Positions 1 through 6,747 of a DNA stretch of 33,593 nucleotides are shown here, one piece after another. Under the pieces are notes generated by a model that worked only from the letters and a program-made list of their open reading frames with translations, had not been told where the DNA came from and ran no database searches. Source of the DNA: Bradyrhizobium guangdongense (GTDB lineage Bacteria > Pseudomonadota > Alphaproteobacteria > Rhizobiales > Xanthobacteraceae); assembly GCF_006483445.1 (NCBI RefSeq), contig NZ_PPPT01000215.1:1-33593 (forward strand), read 5' to 3'. The position numbers and the translations under genes were made by a program. The first letter of the stretch is position 1; every line of letters begins with the position of its first letter.

Positions 1-1323
1 GGAATCGCCGCCGGCGCCCTGACGCAGTCCTCCGTCATCGGCACCGCATCCGGTGCGTTGGCGCAGCTCGGTCTGGCAGCGGAAGCGCTGAAGCAGCAGG
101 AAGCCAACATCGCGGCTGGCTACGCCGTCACCTATGTGCTCGGTTACATCCTGACCCTGCTGTTCGTGCCGTTCGTCGCGCCGAAACTGATGGGCATCGA
201 CCTGAAGGTCGAAGCGAAGAAGCTGGAGGCCGAGCTCGCCGGCGGCGAGGCCCCGCAGACCCAAAACCTCTCCTACCGGAAATTCCAGGCGCGCGCCTAT
301 CTGGTCTCGGCGGCTGCAGGGCGCACCGTGAAATCGATCGAGGACGAGATCGGCAGCCGCGCGGTCGTCGAGCGCATCGTGCGCCAGGGCATGGACGTCG
401 AGCCGCATCTGGACACCGTGCTGGAAGCCGGCGACAACATCGTCATTGCCGGACGCACCGCGGCCATCGTCGCCGCCAAGCCGATCATCGGAACCGAGAT
501 CGACGCCGACGAGATCCTCAAGGCGATCCCGGGTAACGTGCTCGAGGTGCTCGTCGACAATCGCAATCTCCATGGCCGTTCCATCAAGGACGTCGCCGAT
601 CGTGTCGGCGCCAATGCGCGCGGCGTCTTCCTGCGCGCGTTGACGCGGATGGGTCGCGAGGTGCCCTTGAGCCCGGACACGCGGGTCTATGTCGGCGACG
701 TCATGACGCTGGTCGGCAGCACCCGCAACATCGAGCGAGCCGCAGGCAATGTCGGTCAGATCCTGCGCACGGGCGACCGCGCCGACATCGCCTTCCTTGC
801 CGCCGGCATTGCCGTAGGTTTGCTTGCGGGGCTCGCCAGCGTCAAAGTCGGCGGAGTCGCGTTGACGCTTGGCGGCGGCGGCGGTGCGCTGATCGCAGGC
901 CTCGTTTGCGGCTGGGTACGCTCGCGCCGGCCGACCATGGGCGCGCTGCCGCCGGCCGCGCAGCAGACCCTGAGCGATCTAGGCCTCGGCGGCTTCATCG
1001 CCGCCATTGGTCTTGGCAATGGTGCCGCCGCCTGGGCCGCGATCCAGGCCCACGGCCTGCTGCTCGTCGGCATGGGTCTCGTCATCACCATCGTGCCGCT
1101 GATCGTCGCCACGCTGTTTGCCTATTACGTGCTGCGCATGAATCCGGTGGTGACTTGCGGCGCGCTCGCCGGCGCCATGACCGTCGATGCCGCCGTGACC
1201 GGCGCGTGCGAGATGGCGGAAAGCCAGACGCCGGTGCTCGGCGTAGCGGTGCCCTATGCCGTCGGCAACGTGATCCTGACCGTGCTCGGCCCGATCATCG
1301 TGGCCGCCACCTATACCGGCTGA
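1..1323 (+). CDS. Aspartate:alanine exchanger family (AspT-type) transporter, 5'-truncated
   Basis: This is the C-terminal 440 residues of an inner-membrane AspT-type transporter; the frame is open from base 1, so the start lies upstream of the window. Characterised members exchange aspartate for alanine, which with aspartate decarboxylation yields proton motive force. The visible order fits the family: the end of an N-terminal membrane half with the GALTQSSVIGTASGA stretch at the window edge, a membrane helix near residues 38-60, two cytosolic TrkA-C-like domains (about 90-160 and 165-245), then a second membrane half with the Gly-rich GGGGGALIAGLVCGW motif near residue 290 and further helices to the end. 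The stop is 12 bases before the next gene, suggesting co-transcription. The substrate is not provable from sequence; other dicarboxylate or amino-acid exchange is possible. Confidence 0.88.
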   Translation, partial: GIAAGALTQSSVIGTASGALAQLGLAAEALKQQEANIAAGYAVTYVLGYILTLLFVPFVAPKLMGIDLKVEAKKLEAELAGGEAPQTQNLSYRKFQARAYLVSAAAGRTVKSIEDEIGSRAVVERIVRQGMDVEPHLDTVLEAGDNIVIAGRTAAIVAAKPIIGTEIDADEILKAIPGNVLEVLVDNRNLHGRSIKDVADRVGANARGVFLRALTRMGREVPLSPDTRVYVGDVMTLVGSTRNIERAAGNVGQILRTGDRADIAFLAAGIAVGLLAGLASVKVGGVALTLGGGGGALIAGLVCGWVRSRRPTMGALPPAAQQTLSDLGLGGFIAAIGLGNGAAAWAAIQAHGLLLVGMGLVITIVPLIVATLFAYYVLRMNPVVTCGALAGAMTVDAAVTGACEMAESQTPVLGVAVPYAVGNVILTVLGPIIVAATYTG

Positions 1324-1335
1324 CAGGAGACGCCG

Positions 1336-2214
1336 ATGCGGTTTGCTCTCGTCCTGCGCTGGGTGGCCGCGTTTCTCCTCCTTGCCGCAATGCCGGTCCA
1401 TGCCGAGGACAAGGCCGACATCCGCATTCAGGAAGAGGTCTGGGCCCTGCCCTTGCCGCTGCCGATGTTCGCCTATGTCGTGCGTCCCGTCGGCGACGGT
1501 CCCTTCCCGCTTGTCATCATGAACCATGGCGTCTCGCTCAAGGCCACGGATCGCAGCTTCTTTCCCCTGGTCGAGTTCCGTGATGCCGCAAAGTGGTTTG
1601 CGAAGCGAGGCTACTTCGTGGTGGCGCCGGCCGGCACCGGCTATGGCGCGGCCGCCATCGACATCCCCGAGCGCGCGCTCTACGGACCGTTCTTCTCCAA
1701 GGTCGGCAAGTGCACCAATCCCAATTTCCGCAGTCCCGGCCTCGCCGTCGCACAGGTCGATCTCTGGATCATTGACTACCTCGCCGCTGAGAAACGCATT
1801 GTCCCGAAGGACGTGATCGTCGTCGGTCAGTCCGCCGGTGGTTGGGCCTCCATCGCGCTATCGAGCCTGAACCCGCCGCAGGTCAAGGCGATGATCGTCT
1901 TTGCCGGCGGCCGCGGCGGCCGGGTCGGTGGCCTGCCGAACCACAATTGCGCACCGGACAAGCTGGTCGAAGTAACCGGCGAATTCGGCCGCACGTCGCG
2001 TATTCCGATGCTGTGGATTTATATCGAGAACGACACTTTTTTCGGGCCCGCATTGTCCAAACGCATGCACGAGGTCTTCACCGCCGCCGGAGGAAAGGCC
2101 GCGTATCATCTGGTGCCACCGTTCGGCAATGAGGGGCATTTCTTCATCGGGTCACCGGAGGCGGTTCCGATATGGTCGCCGATGGTGACGAAATTTCTCG
2201 ATGAGCAGAAGTGA
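1336..2214 (+). CDS. Exported alpha/beta hydrolase, dienelactone-hydrolase-like
   Basis: A 292-residue protein with a clear signal peptide: basic start, hydrophobic stretch near residues 5-20, then a likely cleavage after the VHA at about residue 23. The mature part is therefore probably periplasmic. It has an alpha/beta-hydrolase pattern: the oxyanion-region NHG near residue 73, the nucleophile elbow GQSAGG with Ser166, a later acid in IENDTFFGP and a catalytic-type His in NEGHFF near the C terminus. The ATG follows a good AGGAGA ribosome site 12 bases after the transporter stop, so it is probably in the same operon. Its end overlaps the upstream extension of the next frame, but that gene more likely starts at 2243. 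The ester or amide substrate is unknown. Confidence 0.82.
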   Translation: MRFALVLRWVAAFLLLAAMPVHAEDKADIRIQEEVWALPLPLPMFAYVVRPVGDGPFPLVIMNHGVSLKATDRSFFPLVEFRDAAKWFAKRGYFVVAPAGTGYGAAAIDIPERALYGPFFSKVGKCTNPNFRSPGLAVAQVDLWIIDYLAAEKRIVPKDVIVVGQSAGGWASIALSSLNPPQVKAMIVFAGGRGGRVGGLPNHNCAPDKLVEVTGEFGRTSRIPMLWIYIENDTFFGPALSKRMHEVFTAAGGKAAYHLVPPFGNEGHFFIGSPEAVPIWSPMVTKFLDEQK

Positions 2215-2242
2215 GTGCAGCAGGATTTCCGGAGGCACGGCC

Positions 2243-2818
2243 ATGATCGATCCACGTGTTTGCTTGCTCGCCGTCGCGGCGGCTTGTGCCATCCCGATTC
2301 CAGACGCCGCGGCAGGTGAGAAATCAGCACATGCTAAGTCGGCCGAGGTCGGAACACGCGGGCAGCGTGAGGCCAAGGACATTACCTATGGAGAATGGCA
2401 AAAGCTGTGCTTCAAGGCAGGTGGCGCGCCGATTTTGTGCCGAACCTCGATCGCCGGAAAATTTCCGACAGGTCAAATGGCAGTGCGTATCGACTTGATC
2501 GAGCGCGAGGGAACGCCGACCGCACGGCTGCAATTGTTCGTGCCTGTCGGCATGTACCTACAGCACCCGGCCAAGCTAAGTGTGGACAGCGGCACCTCGT
2601 ATCAGGTGCCGTATAGCTGGTGTGTAACCAATGCCTGCATTGCGGCCGACGTCGCAAGTCCCAAGATCATCAAGGAAATGGAGTCGGGCAAGATGCTGAC
2701 GCTCGAAGTCGTCGATTCCAGCCTGCTTGCCCTGACGACATCCGTGCCGCTTGCGCAATTTGCCGCTGTCCATAAGGGCGCTCCGGCGAAGACGATGGAG
2801 CAGGACATCGACGAATGA
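2243..2818 (+). CDS. Invasion-associated locus B (IalB) family exported protein
   Basis: 191 residues starting at an ATG preceded by GGAGG at 2231-2235, eight bases away; an in-frame ATG at 2201 overlaps the previous gene and has no comparable site. A signal peptide is visible (ARG-poor hydrophobic core LLAVAAACAIPIP, cleavage probably after DAAA). The mature protein fits the IalB family: a YGEWQKLC start to the domain, two spaced cysteine pairs (LC...ILC and WC...AC) likely to form disulfides in the periplasm, and a beta-rich body with QVPYSWC. IalB was named for a Bartonella invasion gene, but related proteins are common in free-living and plant-associated Rhizobiales, where the role is poorly known. 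It is the third gene of a plus-strand run and ends 13 bases from a convergent gene. Confidence 0.85.
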   Translation: MIDPRVCLLAVAAACAIPIPDAAAGEKSAHAKSAEVGTRGQREAKDITYGEWQKLCFKAGGAPILCRTSIAGKFPTGQMAVRIDLIEREGTPTARLQLFVPVGMYLQHPAKLSVDSGTSYQVPYSWCVTNACIAADVASPKIIKEMESGKMLTLEVVDSSLLALTTSVPLAQFAAVHKGAPAKTMEQDIDE

Positions 2819-2831
2819 CGGAAGGCGCGCT

Positions 2832-3266
2832 CTAACCGATGCCCGGGCAGGCCTGCTGGATCGACCCGATCAAGGCATGCGCTGTGAACGGCTTTGTCAG
2901 ATACGCCGTGCATCCCGACTCGATCGCGGCCACGCGGTTCGCCGGACTGTCATTGCCGGTGATGTAAATGACCGGCGCGGTGACGCCGCCGTCCGCGAGT
3001 TGCCGGCGCAGTGCAATGCCGGACTGGTCGTTCAGATTGATGTCGATGAGACAGGCGGCCGCGCCGAGGTCGTCATGATCGATCAGCGCGGCCGCGGAGC
3101 CGAACAGCAGCGTGCTGAAGCCGTGCTCGCGCAGCAGCCGCTTGATGCTCATACGCATCGAGGTGTCGTCTTCCACGACGAAGATCGATTTGCGTGCTGC
3201 TGCCAAAATGGCCGGCCCTTCGATAACGGATTGATCGAGCAACGCGAACCCGGGCGGCCTGTTCAA
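2832..3266 (-). CDS. Single-domain response regulator (receiver only)
   Basis: A receiver domain with no output domain, 144 residues if the TTG at 3266 is used. The typical elements are present: the acidic VVEDD pocket at about residues 30-34, phospho-acceptor Asp75 in CLIDINL, the Thr of IYITGND and the Lys of YLTKPF. The start is uncertain because there is no ATG at the N terminus; a TTG nearer the domain (ILAAARK, residue 21) is preceded by GAAGGG and would give about 124 residues. It lies 123 bases downstream of the FixJ-like gene on the same strand, so the two may be co-transcribed. Stand-alone receivers usually act in phosphorelays or by protein binding; no histidine kinase is in the window. 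Confidence 0.83.
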   Translation of the reverse strand: MNRPPGFALLDQSVIEGPAILAAARKSIFVVEDDTSMRMSIKRLLREHGFSTLLFGSAAALIDHDDLGAAACLIDINLNDQSGIALRRQLADGGVTAPVIYITGNDSPANRVAAIESGCTAYLTKPFTAHALIGSIQQACPGIG

Positions 3267-3389
3267 AAGTTCTGACAGCCTTCAGCCGGCAAGTTCAATG
3301 CGTCTCCATAAGCATGCTGTCAATAAAGCTTCATATTGTCCTGTTGGACAGGCCAACGGAACCCGACGCGGAGACAGCGCTACCACTGC

Positions 3390-4028
3390 TCAGCGGCGCG
3401 CGTCATCGTTTGAATCGAGCATTCCGAGCCGCTCCGCGATCGAAACGAGTTCGGCAAGCGAACGAACCTGCATCTTCTCCATCACCTGATGGCGATGCGC
3501 CTTGACGGTGCGCTCGGTCGTGCCGAGCGTATATGCGACCTGCTTGTTGATCTTGCCGCGCACGATGAGATCGAACACCTGGCGCTCGCGCGGCGTCAGC
3601 GAGGCCACGAGCGCGCGGAACGCATCAAGCTTGCCGCGCTGGCTCAGCGCCGTGGCCTGGCGTGCCAGGGCGCGCTCGATCGCGTCGATCAACTGCTCTG
3701 ACGACACCGGCTTGGCGAGAAAGTCCTCTGCGCCGGCCTTGATGGCGCGCACGGTCGTCGGCGTATCGGCATGACCGGTCAGGAAGACGATGGGAAGCGT
3801 CGAGCCGAGCTCGATGAGACGGCTCTGCAGGTCGGGACCGCTCAGCCCCGGGATCTGCACATCGAGCAGAACGCAGCCGGGCTTGTCGTCGCCGGGCAAC
3901 CGGTCGAGCAGATCCTGCGCCGACGCATAGGCCGCGACGTCGTAGCCGGCGAGCCTCAGCCGGCGCTCCATCGCGGTACGAAACGATGCGTCGTCGTCGA
4001 CGATGTGAATCAAGCCAGGCAATTTCAC
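3390..4028 (-). CDS. FixJ/NwsB-type response regulator, receiver plus LuxR-type HTH
   Basis: A 212-residue DNA-binding response regulator of the FixJ/NarL class. The receiver (about 1-125) has the HIVDDD acidic pocket, phospho-acceptor Asp56 in CVLLDVQIPG, Thr in FLTGHAD and Lys in FLAKPV. A short linker leads to a GerE/LuxR helix-turn-helix (about 145-205) beginning LTPRERQVFDLIVRGK and including TERTVKAHRHQVMEKM. The likely start is GTG at 4028 with a GATGAAG-like site just upstream. It diverges from the FixK-type gene at 4360 and is followed by a stand-alone receiver. This recalls the FixJ-FixK cascade, but the partner kinase is absent here, and FixJ paralogues such as NwsB, NodW and TodT types are numerous in Bradyrhizobium, so it should not be called fixJ without phylogeny. 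Confidence 0.87.
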   Translation of the reverse strand: MKLPGLIHIVDDDASFRTAMERRLRLAGYDVAAYASAQDLLDRLPGDDKPGCVLLDVQIPGLSGPDLQSRLIELGSTLPIVFLTGHADTPTTVRAIKAGAEDFLAKPVSSEQLIDAIERALARQATALSQRGKLDAFRALVASLTPRERQVFDLIVRGKINKQVAYTLGTTERTVKAHRHQVMEKMQVRSLAELVSIAERLGMLDSNDDARR

Positions 4029-4359
4029 GTCTTCATCACGCAGGATGCAGTGGGGCCTTGGATAATAGAATCAATTCTAAATATCGTTGGGTCATTCTTA
4101 TGCATGGTACCGGGCATAACGGAGAATCCGCGGATCGAAACAACGCAACATGAAATGCACAGCGCCGATGCCACGGTCTTCTCAACCTGCGCACGATATT
4201 GCCACCCTGTCCCTTGGTACAATGCTCCAAGAGACAATGGTTAAGAATCCACCCCTCGTCGTAATCAACCTCGGCGGGAGTGGGATTGCGCGGCACATTC
4301 CCCGCAATGAAAGAGTCGACTGAAGAAACAATTCAGCGATCATTGTTGAGGAGCTGGCC
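4029..4359. other. Intergenic region between the divergent FixJ-like and FixK-like genes
   Basis: 331 bases, clearly more AT-rich than the flanking genes, so it probably holds both divergent promoters. It contains a perfect 6-base-arm dyad at 4066-4079 and a GAGGAG ribosome site for the 4360 gene at 4348-4353. I found no TTGA-N6-TCAA box here, so there is no sign that the FixK-type gene regulates itself through such a site. A short plus-strand frame at 4150-4323 (57 codons) has no convincing ribosome site and is not called. Confidence 0.6.
4066..4079. promoter_or_regulatory. Perfect inverted repeat TAGAAT-CA-ATTCTA, possible operator
   Basis: Two perfect 6-base arms with a 2-base spacer, 38 bases upstream of the GTG of the FixJ-like gene on the minus strand. 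Placement and symmetry suit a dimeric regulator acting on that gene. No named consensus is matched, so the protein that might bind is unknown; chance occurrence in AT-rich DNA is possible. Confidence 0.3.
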
Positions 4360-5043
4360 ATGTTCGTACGCATTACGACCGATCCGCTGCCCCGCCCCAA
4401 TTCACTCAACGATCTCGGAATGACCAGCGATTCAAATCCCCTAGTCAGTTTGAACGAGTATACTTACAAGAAAGGCAACGAGATCTACGGCGAGAAAGAG
4501 CCCGCCGAATATGTCTACCAAGTCAAATCAGGCGCGGTTCGAAGCTACAAACTGCTCTCCGACGGACGCCGTCAGATCGGCGCCTTCCATCTCGCCGGCG
4601 ATATATTTGGACTTGAGAACGGCAGCTCCCACCGTTTCACGACGGAAGCCGTGGTCGATACGACCGTCCGCCTGATCAAGCGGCAAAGCCTGGAGACCGT
4701 GGCCGAGACCGACGCCATCGTTGCCAAGAACCTGCTGAGCATGACCACGATGAATCTGCAGCACGCCGAAGATCACATGCTGCTGCTCGGCCGGAAGACG
4801 TCGCTGGAGCGGGTCGCCGCCTTCCTGCTCGAGATGGACAAGCGACTGACGGCCGCAGGCGTGATGGCGTTGCCGATGTCACGGCGCGATATCGCTGACT
4901 ATCTCGGCCTCACGCTGGAGACCGTCTCGCGGGCGATATCGCATTTGCACGACCTTGGCACACTCGGATTCATCGGGAATAGCCAGCGTCAGATCGTGCT
5001 GCTCGACCGGCAGCAGCTCGCTAGTCTGGATCTTCAGAACTGA
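4360..5043 (+). CDS. FixK-type Crp/Fnr family transcriptional regulator
   Basis: A 227-residue regulator with an N-terminal cyclic-nucleotide-binding-like beta barrel (about 28-110), a long dimer helix (about 118-150) and a C-terminal winged helix. The recognition helix (about 173-197) contains ETVSR with Glu187, Ser190 and Arg191, the E-x-x-S-R pattern that in FNR and FixK proteins reads TTGA half-sites. The protein has no cysteine at all, so it cannot carry an FNR-type iron-sulfur cluster and lacks the redox-sensitive cysteine known in Bradyrhizobium FixK2. GAGGAG lies seven bases before the ATG. Matching boxes occur at 9314, 10921, 18088 and 19238. Its 3' end overlaps the convergent channel gene by 23 bases. 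Whether it or a FixK2 elsewhere uses those boxes is inference. Confidence 0.88.
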   Translation: MFVRITTDPLPRPNSLNDLGMTSDSNPLVSLNEYTYKKGNEIYGEKEPAEYVYQVKSGAVRSYKLLSDGRRQIGAFHLAGDIFGLENGSSHRFTTEAVVDTTVRLIKRQSLETVAETDAIVAKNLLSMTTMNLQHAEDHMLLLGRKTSLERVAAFLLEMDKRLTAAGVMALPMSRRDIADYLGLTLETVSRAISHLHDLGTLGFIGNSQRQIVLLDRQQLASLDLQN

Positions 5044-5479
5044 AGCCTGGCGCGCCGATCGCCGTAAGGTGCTCCAGCGCCTTGCGGAGCACCTCGAACA
5101 GGACGGCGGTCGACCACCCGAACAGTAATATGCCGTTCATCGCGGCCATCGGCCCCGTCAACCGCCACTCCGGCGCGGGCGTGATATCGCCGTAGCCGAG
5201 CGTGGTGTAATTTACGAAGGTGAAATAGAGCACCTCGCTGCCGGGCGGCACCGCGCCGATCACCCGATAGGCCAGCGCCCAGACCATGATCTCGAGCGTG
5301 TGCGCCACCATAAGCGCGGCGGCGGTCCCCGCCATCACGGTCATGAGATGCAATCGCGGCCGGACGGTGTGACGCAGTCCTGCCGAACGGGCAAAGCCGA
5401 TGGCGCCGATCGTCACCAGTGCGTGGATCATGATGTTGATCAGGCTGACGATGGTGCCAACCAAGAACTGAAGCGCCAT
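5021..5479 (-). CDS. Small two-pore-helix-type K+ channel family protein
   Basis: 152 residues. A hydrophobic segment near 5-30 and another near 42-72 are followed by a pore region FTFVNYTTLGYGDITP (about 87-102) with the potassium selectivity filter GYGD, then a final helix near 108-132. This is the ion-channel (Ion_trans_2) layout, with no voltage-sensor arginines and no large cytosolic ligand domain. The ATG follows a GAGAGGG site and lies 13 bases after the phasin stop, so it is the last gene of the minus-strand hydrolase-phasin operon. Its final 23 bases overlap the end of the FixK-type gene on the other strand. Ion specificity is inferred from the filter; what it has to do with its operon is unknown. 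Confidence 0.85.
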   Translation of the reverse strand: MALQFLVGTIVSLINIMIHALVTIGAIGFARSAGLRHTVRPRLHLMTVMAGTAAALMVAHTLEIMVWALAYRVIGAVPPGSEVLYFTFVNYTTLGYGDITPAPEWRLTGPMAAMNGILLFGWSTAVLFEVLRKALEHLTAIGAPGFSSEDPD

Positions 5480-5492
5480 CGCCCTCTCTCGA

Positions 5493-5843
5493 TCAGCTCT
5501 TGGGTGCGAACATGCCGCTCGCCGCCTTCATGGCTGACTCACCCATGTTCTTGGCCTGATCGGTCAGTGTGCGCATCTGATCCTGGAAGAACTCGGACTG
5601 GATTTTCAACGCGTCCTGCATGTCCTTGGCGTGGATCAGCTTGTCGCCGAGGTCGAATGTCGCGGTGGCGTTGCGCTGCATGAGTGCGCAGAACTCCTTG
5701 GCCTGGCTTGCGATCGGCAGCGGCGATGACGCCAGGCCCTTCTCCAGCAGCGCGAAATACTCTGCATTCGCCGTGCGCAGGCGTCCTAACGCATCACCGA
5801 GCATGTTGCGGACGTTCTCAGCGGACGGATTCAGGTCAACCAT
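5493..5843 (-). CDS. Phasin family protein
   Basis: A 116-residue, almost wholly alpha-helical protein of the Phasin_2 type, which coats polyhydroxyalkanoate granules in the cytoplasm. The family pattern is visible: an N-terminal amphipathic run, the central LAS...SQAKEFCALMQRN segment and the helix with SEFFQDQMRTLTDQAKNMGE, ending in MKAASGMFAPKS. The start is placed at the ATG at 5843 because it follows GGGAGG; the open frame continues upstream but that part overlaps the preceding hydrolase gene. It lies between an alpha/beta-hydrolase gene 31 bases upstream and a K+ channel gene 13 bases downstream. It is the only direct link to storage polymer in this operon and suggests that the nearby hydrolases or DUF3141 protein act on polyhydroxyalkanoate or related esters. 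Confidence 0.85.
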   Translation of the reverse strand: MVDLNPSAENVRNMLGDALGRLRTANAEYFALLEKGLASSPLPIASQAKEFCALMQRNATATFDLGDKLIHAKDMQDALKIQSEFFQDQMRTLTDQAKNMGESAMKAASGMFAPKS

Positions 5844-5874
5844 GTCGTTCCTCCCTTGTGTCCACCCTTGGGGT

Positions 5875-6738
5875 TCAGGCGGCGAGCCCGCCGAACCACG
5901 CACCGAAGTAACCGGCATAGAGCGCCGGGCGTTCGAGGTTCATAGAGTGCCCGATCCCGGGCACGATCACCAGCCTGCAATCCGGCATCGCCTCGGCCAT
6001 GGCACGGAGATCGGCGGGCGGAATCCAGCCGTCCCACTCGCCCCACAGCACGAGGTGCGAATGCCCGATTTCGGGCATGCGCCGCTCCAGTTCGCGGCTC
6101 TCTTTCTCCTTGGTGAGATTGACCGGCGTTCCGATCCAGATGCCCTCGGATACACCAAAAGTCTGCTCGATGATCCGGTCGAACAGGGACTGGATCTCGC
6201 CTACCCCGTCCCGAAATCGCGGGATCATGTTCGGCGCCATGCTCTCCGGGACGAACAGCGAGGAGGCAGCGGTCGCCATCACGGTCCGTGTCAGCTCCTT
6301 GCTCGCCATCATCGCCCTGAACAGCCCGATCTGGTCCGCGTTGAAGGCCATGCCGAGCGGCGTCACCGGATCGAGCGCGAACACCCGGCCAAACCGCTGC
6401 GGCTGCATCAGCAGCATGCGCGCGGCGATGATGCCGCCGGTCGAATGGGTCGCGAGATGGCAGTATCGGATGCCCAGAGTGTCCAGCGCCGCCAGCATGT
6501 CCTCGGCATGCTGCTGCATCGAGTAGTTGGCATAGTCGGCCGAAGACTTCGGACGGTCGCTGTCGCCGCAGCCGCGCCAGTCGACGCCGATCACGCGCAG
6601 TCCGGTCGGAAACAATGGTGCGGCGAGCTCGATCCAGTCCTTGCTGGCGAGATTGCCGTGGATGAAGACGACGGTGACGTCGCCCTGCCCCCACTCTCGC
6701 CAGCCCAACTGAACGTTCCCCGCCTGCACCCTTGGCAT
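5875..6738 (-). CDS. Alpha/beta hydrolase (lactonase/dehalogenase-like fold), cytosolic
   Basis: A 287-residue single-domain alpha/beta hydrolase without signal peptide. The oxyanion region is FIHGNLAS (about 35-42), the second-strand motif is VDWRGCGDSDRP (62-73), and the nucleophile elbow is THSTGG with Ser99; the usual first Gly of G-x-S-x-G is a Thr here. An acid lies in LWGEWDGWIPP and the catalytic-type His in VPGIGHSMNLERP near the C terminus. It starts 9 bases after the double-hydrolase stop and is followed 31 bases later by the phasin, so it is the second gene of a four-gene operon probably driven from the box at 9314. The substrate is unknown; an intracellular oligomer or ester hydrolase role is only suggested by the phasin. 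Confidence 0.85.
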   Translation of the reverse strand: MPRVQAGNVQLGWREWGQGDVTVVFIHGNLASKDWIELAAPLFPTGLRVIGVDWRGCGDSDRPKSSADYANYSMQQHAEDMLAALDTLGIRYCHLATHSTGGIIAARMLLMQPQRFGRVFALDPVTPLGMAFNADQIGLFRAMMASKELTRTVMATAASSLFVPESMAPNMIPRFRDGVGEIQSLFDRIIEQTFGVSEGIWIGTPVNLTKEKESRELERRMPEIGHSHLVLWGEWDGWIPPADLRAMAEAMPDCRLVIVPGIGHSMNLERPALYAGYFGAWFGGLAA

Positions 6739-6747
6739 GGTCAGGCC

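Noticed and set aside
3318..3323. TTGACA (minus strand) as a -35 for the lone receiver gene
   Set aside because: The sequence 17 bases on is CATTGA, a poor -10, and the gene may be co-transcribed with the FixJ-like gene.
4291..4306. Possible sigma-54 promoter CGGCAC-N5-CCGCA ahead of the FixK-like gene
   Set aside because: The GG and GC are ten bases apart as required and the -24 part is nearly right, but the -12 half (CCGCA for TTGCA) is poor, so the evidence is too weak to annotate.
4150..4323. A 57-codon plus-strand frame upstream of the FixK-like gene
   Set aside because: No ribosome site, mixed codon use and AT-rich surroundings; it lies where the promoters should be. It would need conservation data to be revived.
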